DNA of 57,085 nt from Mnemiopsis leidyi. Its lineage: Eukaryota; Ctenophora; Tentaculata; Lobata; Bolinopsidae. Each line of letters starts with the position of its first letter. Position 1 is the stretch's first letter. Positions 49,601-57,085 of this stretch are shown here, piece by piece. A program made the translations under genes and the position numbers. The stretch is taken from positions 91,332 through 148,416 of the forward strand of contig JH155985.1 of the NCBI GenBank assembly GCA_000226015.1, in the 5' to 3' direction. The notes under the pieces are model-generated. The model saw only the letters and a list, made by a program, of their open reading frames with translations. It was not told the DNA's origin and did not search any database.

Positions 49601-50694
49601 ACTCCTTTGATTACAGAGGTTGTCGTCCGACCAAGAAGGAATTCCTGAAGTTCTCCTCCAGCTATGTGATCCTGGGACTCACCTGCAGCGGACTCAATCT
49701 TATCTTAATCACGCTAGGTGTTGTAACGTGCGTGAAAATGGCATCAAGGCCCGTTATCAAGGCAGCAGATCCCACGTTTTTAATTGCATTTCTCATTGGA
49801 CTGTCTTTTGGGAATTTTGGAATGATTCTGACACTGATGAAGCCATCACCAAGGGTTTGCGAGGCGGAGTTCATTCTCAACACACTCTTCTTCACCTTAG
49901 TAACGTCAAGCCTAGGACTCAGGTCTATGAAGATCTACACAATCTTCTCGGCAGCAAACAACTTTACAAAGCCCAGATTCCGTGGGATCTGCACCAGACG
50001 AGGTCAGATGATCATGAACACAGTGGTCTTGGTCCTGAACGTCACCATCTCAGTCTTCGTAGTGCAGCTGGGTAACGGCTGGAGGTTCGAACTTGTCCAG
50101 GAGCAGCTCCACAGGGAGCGATACGTCATGTGTAGGTCCGGATCCTGGCTGACTTTTGTTCCCTTTGTCGTGCCGACCTTCCTTTTTCTTCAGACTCTCT
50201 ACTTCGCTTTCGTCATGAGGAACTTTCCACACAACTTTCGGGAGACGACCAGTATCTTTGCTGCAACCCTCATTGCGATCTTCTCTGCAGCGATGTTTCT
50301 TACCGGCTACGAACTTTCGCCACCCAAAAACAAATCAGTCCTCCGTGCAATCATGATCTACATATCGGTGGTTGCTTTCTTGGGGTCGATAATGGGGCCC
50401 AAGTTTGTGGTGTTAATACGATTCAGAAGCAGCGCTAAGGAGGAAAGAGAGGAGATAAGTGCTACTCTTCACAACTATTGTAACAATGTAGCTACAAAAT
50501 CTGTGTCAAAACACCACAGAAACCTAAGTAAGCGAGTAAACCAGGAAGGATTTAAAAGCAAAACCGAAGGAACCCGCGAAGCCTCCCTGTCGATATCAAG
50601 CGACTCACAGCTACAAGTTAGAAATGCAAGCATACAGGAGCCCGAATTAACGCCAACCAAAGATTGTCTTTCTAAGTCTGCTACTGTTGTCTAA
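46605..50694 (+). CDS. class C G-protein-coupled receptor, 7 exons
   Basis: Exons are 46605-46783, 46985-47131, 47419-47596, 47869-48030, 48148-48235, 48457-48763 and 49068-50694 (TAA). Phases match throughout and give about 895 residues. The ATG at 46605 starts a signal peptide of about 22 residues. Residues to about 470 form the Venus-flytrap ligand domain (LGYRLGFKIFTG, ITAFNIPSISYIYADEDLMN). A cysteine-rich NCD3G domain with nine cysteines follows at about 482-539, then seven membrane spans at about 548-800. TM7 carries GPKFVVL, the class C PK motif. The Ser/Lys/Arg-rich tail has about 95 residues. The binding-loop position where glutamate and GABA-B receptors have a serine cluster reads LLPGYKKHV, so the ligand is probably not a standard amino acid. 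An AATAAA lies 27 bases after the stop. Confidence 0.92.
48796..48897. mobile_element. pogo-like MITE, 102 bp
   Basis: The element starts CAGTAAAACCT and ends AGGTTTTACTG, perfect terminal inverted repeats of 11 bases (13 with the flanking TA). It is flanked by TA dinucleotides, the Tc1/mariner-pogo target duplication. The interior holds repeated GATTTACCG motifs. It sits in the sixth intron of the class C receptor gene and has no coding capacity. Confidence 0.8.
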
Positions 50695-50726
50695 TGAGTT
50701 AAAAATGACTGTCTAGTAATAATAAA

Positions 50727-51809
50727 AATAATTTGATTTGCCGATTTGCTTTATTATTGGAAAGAACGTGATATCTGTCTGTAATAGTACATAAGTTTGC
50801 AGAAAGATTTTTATTTATATTTGCAATGTAGATCTCTGCAAAGCAATTTGGTATTCATCTAATATCTAGTACAAGAGCTGTATTAGGGGTTATTTAAAAA
50901 ATTATCGTCAGAAATTGATAACCACCGCACTTGTTTGTTTTTTGTTTTACGTAATAATAGCATGCTGATTTGGTTCTGTTTCATGAATTTTTTTATTTTT
51001 CATGTGCTTTTTGCTGGATTGTTATGTTTTACTTGTTCGAGGGCGTCGCGAAACTTTAGATTTTTAACAGAAAATGTCAGACACCAAACAAGTTTCAAAA
51101 CTTAAGTGTCAAATTAAATTACCCGTGAAGCCTCCCAAAAGCGAACAAAACCTTTTAGCACTTATTAAACCAAAAACTTATGAACTTACGAAAAAAACAG
51201 ACCCAAATTTGAAATTTAATGTAGCGTTGTAACTCCTTACCCTCATGCTGGCCACTAAAGTTTGAGCGTTTAAATTCAACAAGAGGTCAACGATATTTTA
51301 ACTTTTTTGTCCTATTTTTCTGTTTTTTCTAATGCGTAACATCATTTCGGACTAATCGAGAACGGTAGGAGGGTCAGCTATCGTTTAGATCACCTCATAG
51401 CTTCGGTTGATATTAATTTCGACCTAATTTGCTGTATCTAACTTTTGATTGGTAAATTATTTTCATATGATACAGAAACAAATTGTGACCATTTCCTGTC
51501 TCTCATCTGTCGGATTTTTGGTTGCAGATATAGAGCAGTTCCTTTAACGTCACCAAATTAATCCTTATTGTATACAGAAAATGCAGGACTCGAGCTTTAA
51601 CAGGGCATGAACTCGTACTTCAGGTTTGTCATTTCAGTAGATTTGAATCGAAATCGCTGGTCTTTTTTTCGCTTGTTCTAACATATTAATCTTGCATAGT
51701 AACAGACAAGTATAGGACAGTTAGTGCAGGACTTTTTATTCCTCTTACCAAGACTCATTAATACACGTAAGTAAGAAGTAAGTACCGTCAGAAAATCACG
51801 TGAGACATC
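50727..51809. other. intergenic, no gene seen
   Basis: AT-rich sequence after the receptor polyadenylation signal. No coding exon, RNA gene or repeat was recognised. Confidence 0.5.
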
Positions 51810-51872
51810 TCAACCCAGATCGCCACTCGAATAGCTGGAATCCTTGTTGATCCAGTAGGCCTCCTCCTTCAA

Positions 51873-52061
51873 TCACCGACCAATCATCTGTGCCCGTTCC
51901 AGTCTACTCCACCAAGTCATTAGACCGTTTAGCTGATAGAACGGCCCTGTTACTGGCCGGTAGATACCCGGGGAGTTACGCAACCCGGGTACATCCGGGA
52001 GAAGAGCATAGCAAGTTTTAGTATTCCTGACCTCGTTGTCTTGGAGATAGGTGGTTGTCAT
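51873..52061 (-). CDS. small unrecognised protein, possibly extended past TGA
   Basis: Sixty-two codons run from the ATG at 52061 (MTTTYLQDNEVRNTKTCYAL, LPDVPGLRNSPGIYRPVTGP, FYQLNGLMTWWSRLERAQMI, GR) to TGA at 51875-51873. The same frame stays open for 20 more codons (LKEEAYWINKDSSYSSGDLG) to a second TGA at 51810, and that stretch also looks coding. The Pro/Gly/aromatic composition differs from chance ORFs. A TTAG just upstream could be an acceptor, making this an internal or last exon. No family was recognised. The in-frame TGA may be a true stop, recoding, a sequence error or a null allele. Confidence 0.45.
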   Translation of the reverse strand: MTTTYLQDNEVRNTKTCYALLPDVPGLRNSPGIYRPVTGPFYQLNGLMTWWSRLERAQMIGR

Positions 52062-54247
52062 GGCCACTAATTCTTGAAATTAACCGGCACGTGTCTACGC
52101 GAAACCAACCGGAGAGTGGTTGGAAAAGTTTACATCGCTCGAGAAGGTCAGCCAACCGGCAATGGCCACGCAGTCGTAGTACCAGATTTTATACTTCTAC
52201 ATTTTAGAGCCGGGACACTTATAGTTTCTGATGTGTACGGCCACTACCAGTTTTAAATCTTACGAGTTCTCTATAAGTATAATCCAGCAGTTAGATGAAG
52301 CGATTAACTCTGCATCATGTGCAGTAAACAAGTAACCAGTTCAGCACCACGTGCATCGAGGTATAAGGCCTTCCGTTATTTTACTTTTGGTTTGTTACTG
52401 GGCGATAACACGATTGTTCTCTTATGTTACCCAACACAATTGAAGATGACCGCTATGAAATTGAGCTTGGTTTTAGTAGTATGCATTGCATATTATTGAT
52501 TTTAATAACCGAGCTAAATTCCATAACGGTGATCCCCAATCGTGATTTCCTCTTATCTTAACTCGTCCAACTTGTCGTCAGCTGATCGTTACCATATAAT
52601 AATCGTTACCATATAATGATCGTTACCATATAATAATCGTTACCATATAATAATCGTTACCATTCAATAATCGTTACCACATAATAATCGTTACCATATA
52701 ATAATCGTTACCATATAATAATCGTTACCATTCAATAATCGTTACCATTCAATAATCGTTACCACATAATAATCGTTACCATATAATAATCGTTACCATA
52801 TAATAATCGTTACCACATAATAATCGTTACCATAATACTAATGGCATTGTGTGTGAATAGTTGCGATTCGGCTTGCTAAAATGTTAAGTCATCAGTGGGT
52901 AATTTCTATACTTTATAAGTGACGTCATAATAACAAACTTATGACCCCTCCCGAGCACTAACACACCTCATTATGCTTGGCTTCTGAACGTCTGTTTGCC
53001 CAATACAGACAATTGAGATCTCAAGATGAGTAAGCTAAACTGCGTGAGCTTTACTTTATCATTATGGTTTATACTTGTAATCCTTGTAATCCTTGTACTT
53101 CATTTTGATCGTGTTTGATTTGAATCTTGGACAAATACATTTTTTGGCAATCATGCTGTTTCTCTCCTACCGAAAGGGAGTCGGGCTATTGTATTTTAGG
53201 AGTATATGAACTAACAATGTTCACGAACTAATGTTTAGTCTCTGTCTAGAGAACTTAGTTATGCTAAAGCTAAGAGGAGAGTGCGTTATACAAGGCAATA
53301 AAGCTTCTATACCATTCAGGTCGGGTGAGCAGTACCTCCAATACCGTGGTAGACAATAGCAATCTACTGATTATATCTCCCTTGGCGCTTCAAACGGAGC
53401 ATCTGTTTTCACAGGCTCACACGGCGATCATTTTGTGATTTACTGATTATATGCGATAGGATTACTCGGCATGGATATCGTGGACTTGTGGAGGTTGGTT
53501 CCATAGGTTAAATACAATCTGCAGCGAAAGTCTTTTTAAGGGATCTATAGCAAAGATTTGTGAAGCCTTAGTATTTACAACAACATGTTTGTATCCTGAT
53601 GATTGACTTTTGTTTTAATTTTCGGTTCTAATTCTATAGTTCTACAACGAGTTGAGCAATCCAATTTTCGCATTTTCTTACGCTAGCAAACCGTTCAGTT
53701 CAAGCATTACTAATACTACAGAATCACCATTAATCTAACCGATAACTAACGATAAAGAGTATACGGCCGGCCGCACTTCGTTAGATCAACTGATATCGGA
53801 GCCATACGTTCCGCATATCATTATTATAAACAGTGTCAGCTCGAACGCAGTATGCGAAGCCTAATCAACCGTGTCAACGCCCGCAGGTGCGAGTCTCATT
53901 AATCGAGGGCTCGACTCAATAAGCCGCTAAGATTGTGATTTCTCAGAATCAAATACCACGCCTATAATTATCCAAATCCTGCAATATTGCGCTCATATAT
54001 ATTTTATGTGGGACGTGGGTAATACTACTACAGGCTTAAGCGGGTTTATAATCGCACTTTTCAACGTTTAGTTGAACGGTTTAGCCCGAACCTTTCCTTT
54101 TGATGCAGAATAACTATAAGACCCTCAATCACTTGACTTAAGTTTTGAGTTTTAACCTTTTTTTCAGTACTTACTACTCGGGTTTTAGGCGGGTCACTTG
54201 TAAGAAACAAATAAAACATTTCAAACTCACAACTGCACCCATAGAGT
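52062..54247. other. intergenic region with a minisatellite
   Basis: Apart from the 17-bp repeat at 52585-52833, no gene was recognised. Bases 53760-53960 are relatively GC-rich with short inverted repeats (GAGTCTCATTAATCGAGGGC) but do not match an RNA family I know. Confidence 0.4.
52585..52833. repeat. 17-bp minisatellite, about 14.6 copies
   Basis: Tandem copies of ATCGTTACCATATAATA with variants ending CATTCAATA or CACATAATA. The variants are arranged in a higher-order pattern of several units. Confidence 0.95.
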
Positions 54248-54791
54248 ATGTCAGCAGGTCTAGGAGGTTGTGTTATCAGCGAGTATGACGTCACAGCATT
54301 GGGGGAGCTGTGCGGGGAGCTTCTCCTGGTAGCGGGGGCTCTGCTCTTCTTTCAATACGCAGACAAAGGTAAGACATGGGGCTGACTTTGCTGAGGCGAT
54401 TGGAATGTTATTTTGGTATCTAGATGTCATAATTTTATGTTATAAATCAACCGTCGCGTCATTTTTACATGTTATTTAGTTTTAGATTCCTAAACATTTC
54501 CGATAAATTATTAAGTTAAATTATAAAGTCATGTTCATCATCATTTTCGTTTTCTTAAAAACAGCCATCAAATGTAAAAAATAACGAATTTTAGCAACAA
54601 CCGAAAAGCAATATCATCTTATTCTAACACTTTCACTTCTAGATGACTACAAGCCACACGTGCAAGCTATGATGAGCGTGTATGATAGTGTCGTGGCCTT
54701 GCTTCCAGAACGTGCGTCTAGAACACTGCAGGCCAAAGACGAGGCTTCCACGGAAACCCAGGAGAATGAAACCGATACCGACGATTTTTGA
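54248..54791 (+). CDS. 89-residue single-pass membrane protein, two exons
   Basis: Exon 54248-54368 starts at ATG (MSAGLGGCVISEYDVTALGE) and ends at a phase-1 donor (AAAG|GTAAGA). Exon 54643-54791 starts after TCACTTCTAG and ends at TGA. Joined they give 89 residues. A hydrophobic segment lies at about 17-37 (LGELCGELLLVAGALLFF). A likely helical part (DDYKPHVQAMMSVYDSVVAL) follows, then an acidic tail (ETQENETDTDDF). The clean splice signals and matching phase argue for a real gene. No family was recognised with confidence. AATAAA lies at 54912. It converges on the ERH gene. Confidence 0.65.
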
Positions 54792-55813
54792 GATACAACT
54801 ACTGCAAAGTTTTCGTCCTGATTTACCAGAGAATATTTGTAACACGATCACAGACAAGTCTTAGTATGAACTTAATTATTACTCGGAAGAAACTTTTTCT
54901 TAATCTTAGGCAATAAAGGGAACGGTTGTAATGTTATGGGATTGTTGTTAGCGTATTCATGCAATTGATAGAACTAATAATGTAATTTAAAGTATTGCGA
55001 CAATTTTTCATTCTCAAGTTGAAATATGCAGCACAAATGACCATTTGGACGAGATAAAAATTCACTTGACCATTTGTGTCATTATGTCACATGTAAATAT
55101 ATCATATTGTTGCCTGGGGACCTCAGGAAACGTAGAGAGAGCCGCGCATCGCCCGGTAAATCATATTGCTGTAAGTATAACCCCTTCTTCCAATTTTAAA
55201 AGAACGTTAAACTGAAAGTGTGATTATAGTTATTATACTTAATTATTATACTTAAACACTGTCATCCAAACAAGCAGATAAAGTAGATAAAGAATCGATT
55301 TGAGCAGTGAAAAACAAGTTTTGTTTTAAAAATATAATTATAAATATGAATTTCAAATTAGGCTTTGGAAATAAATTCATCGTATGATTTCTAAAATTGT
55401 AAATGGATTAAAATTGTAAAAAATAATAAAATGAAATGGCTATAAATGCAAGGCAAATAACTGATTGAGCTAATAACGCTATTGCAAATTTGAAAAAATG
55501 GCGTGAACCGGAATTCGTTACAAATAAAGTTTTATTTTAATGTAAAAGAAATTGTTGAATAAAAATCCGTAACATATAAAATTCTATTCCAATAAATTAA
55601 AATACATTAAATCGTTTAAAATATCAAGAAAATTTGATTGTTATAACATTACAAAGGATTAAAAGATCGAAGTTTTGCGGTAAGGTTGGGTAACATACAT
55701 ATACATACAACCCCTGTATATGATATGATAAATTATGATTCGTAAGTATAACTGGTATAACGATGAAAGTGTAAAACATTACCAAGTATAGCATCGTTAA
55801 ACTTAAGTTCATC
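54792..55813. other. convergent 3' intergenic region
   Basis: It holds the polyadenylation signals of the two converging genes: AATAAA at 54912 (plus), and TTTATT at 55531, which reads AATAAA on minus. An imperfect inverted repeat (CACAAATG...CATTTGTG) spans 55033-55080. It is very AT-rich otherwise. Confidence 0.5.
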
Positions 55814-56005
55814 TCAGTAGTAGTACGATTTTCCACTCTTGTTAGTTGCAGTATACGCTAAATAGCCGTATATCTTGGATTTGACAAATTTTCGACCATA
55901 CGGCTCATAGCGTCTGAACTCCTTGTTGTAGATTAGAATTACAATGTCTGACAAGTTCTGGACAAAGTCCATGAGCTGAGAAACGTTGTAGGAAATCTTT
56001 TCGTC
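55814..56005 (-). CDS. ERH: enhancer of rudimentary homologue, last exon
   Basis: The exon (acceptor CATTCCAG, stop TGA at 55814) encodes 63 residues: DEKISYNVSQLMDFVQNLSD, IVILIYNKEFRRYEPYGRKF, VKSKIYGYLAYTATNKSG and KSYYY. This follows the C-terminal half of ERH (ITYDISQLFDF, Y.PY, K.KIY), a small nuclear protein that works in splicing and RNA-decay complexes. By eye only about 40% of positions match the human protein, low for a family that is normally very conserved. The N-terminal exons were not found on the minus strand to the right edge. A frame near 56105-56170 (YIQELFDHVRAFV) is reminiscent of the ERH middle helix but has no matching donor phase. Confidence 0.8.
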   Translation of the reverse strand, partial: DEKISYNVSQLMDFVQNLSDIVILIYNKEFRRYEPYGRKFVKSKIYGYLAYTATNKSGKSYYY

Positions 56006-57085
56006 CTGGAATGATAAATCTTTAGAAGCTAATTATTCGGTGGATTTAAGGACATCAGAATTCTCTGCTGGTGAAACATTGGAAATTTTAAAATAATCTA
56101 AACCTCGATTTTTTAGTTCTAGGTGAACAAATGCTCTCACATGGTCAAATAGTTCTTGAATATATTGCCCTCTTAAAACAAAGGTAAGGAATAACAATTG
56201 AAATTTTTTAAATATCCGACTCTTGCACGGGAGTTCTGACGTCCATGATTAGCGTATTATAAAACATCAAATTTTACACACCAATTCATGGAGGATTGGT
56301 GAATAATTACATCATCTATTCTGCAAAGAATATAACAAGTCGTATCCGAGAAAATCTTTTTTGCATTTTCCTAGTGACATAACCACAATAAACGTTGAAG
56401 CACATGAACTGTTGGGGGGGGGGGGGTGGGCAACTCTAAAAAAACTCTTTATCTATTTTAGGAATTTTATTGTAGGTTGATAACCTACTGTCGCGGCCAT
56501 CACGCGCTAGTCTCACGCATTTCTGGCCTGGCGACATGAATTTCGAAGAAATTCTAGACGCGCATCGCCCGTTGAGAATTTTAGGGTCCCTATTAGGTTT
56601 TTTAGATATAGAATTTTGATTTATTTTGGACCTCTACAGTTGCATTGTACAGTAATATCATCGAATCTACAACTTGGTTACCACTTAATGCATCTTAGAA
56701 TGATTTTCAAATGGTTTTTTGATCAAATTGGGAAAGGTTAATTATAACTCTTATAAACTCTGTATCAATTTTGGGGTGATATTGAGATTTTTTCCCGTAT
56801 CTTGCCATTTGGGCCCGAAGGGCCCAAATGGCAAGATTGTTTTGATACGTTTTGTGCATGTGCACAAAAAGTACAAAACAAGGGTTGGCGATCGACAGCG
56901 TAAGTTTGGAATATTAGCTCGAAAAGTGTCCGTACGTACGTACGTACGTCCGCGCTCCTTTATCAAACTTATCATGTATACAAATAAGATTATAGGTTTT
57001 AACTGCCCAAGGCCGCAGAATGTACTTTAGATATACATATTCATTATGAAATTTATGTATATTTGCCTAACATCAAAGAAAATGA
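56006..57085. other. right-edge non-coding stretch with hairpins
   Basis: It contains a poly-G run (about 56414-56426), a perfect hairpin at 56799-56837, a second palindrome (TTTTGTGCATGTGCACAAAA, about 56850-56869) and an (ACGT)n run at about 56931-56949. Upstream ERH exons should be here or beyond the window. Confidence 0.5.
56799..56837. repeat. perfect hairpin with 18-bp arms
   Basis: ATCTTGCCATTTGGGCCC and its exact reverse complement are separated by GAA. It may be the core of a small palindromic element. Confidence 0.95.

Noticed and set aside
52585-52833. CRISPR-like array
   Set aside because: Units are contiguous with no unique spacers, and the window is eukaryotic; it is a minisatellite.
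56105-56170. Upstream ERH exon on minus (YIQELFDHVRAFV)
   Set aside because: Some resemblance to the ERH middle helix, but no donor gives the phase needed by the last exon.

Overview
The window is animal nuclear DNA. It is AT-rich, with GT-AG introns from about 100 bases to several kilobases, AATAAA-type polyadenylation signals, many minisatellites, a tRNA-derived SINE, a PIF/Harbinger element and a pogo-like MITE. Exons were joined by eye from open frames, splice signals and intron phase. The protein families (sulfite oxidase, villin headpiece, class C GPCR, enhancer of rudimentary) and RFX-type X-box motifs fit a metazoan, probably a marine invertebrate or early-branching lineage. Nothing in the sequence names the species. 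The ERH homologue is unusually divergent, which suggests a fast-evolving lineage or a paralogue.

Layout. 0.6-3.1 kb (minus): two genes for small single-pass membrane proteins. The larger has a signal peptide, one membrane span and a long tail carrying three pairs of YxxPhi tyrosine motifs, so it looks like an uncharacterised phosphotyrosine-signalling receptor. 3.9-6.9 kb (plus): the C-terminal exons of sulfite oxidase, with two minisatellites in its introns. 6.5-8.3 kb: a dense nest of inverted and direct repeats. 8.7-9.6 kb (plus): a single-exon gene for a basic, disordered protein with KKSFFASP repeats.

10.2-32.1 kb (minus): one large gene that I could assemble across 12 coding exons with agreeing phases, plus a candidate 12-nt microexon. 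It encodes about 1,530 residues. The N-terminal 938 residues are one exon carrying a repeated DIISF-like motif, and the C-terminus is a villin headpiece. Two alternative first exons would give short headpiece proteins of about 233 and 131 residues. Perfect RFX X-box matches lie about 200 bp upstream of the long start codon and in the large internal intron, pointing to a ciliated or sensory cell role.

33.9-34.4 kb and 38.1-39.0 kb (minus): fragments of two unrecognised genes. 36.5-37.9 kb: a 723-base gap between near-identical copies of about 353 bp. 39.2-39.5 kb: the SINE. 44.4-46.1 kb: a decayed Harbinger element with TTA target duplications and long, internally repetitive terminal inverted repeats. 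46.6-50.7 kb (plus): a complete seven-exon class C GPCR of about 895 residues that lacks the usual amino-acid-binding serine motif; its sixth intron holds the MITE. 51.8-52.1 kb (minus): a small ORF with an in-frame TGA followed by coding-like sequence. 54.2-54.8 kb (plus): a two-exon 89-residue membrane protein. 55.8-56.0 kb (minus): the last exon of ERH. The genes look like independent neighbours. The best candidates for undescribed biology are the tyrosine-motif receptor and the X-box-linked headpiece protein.
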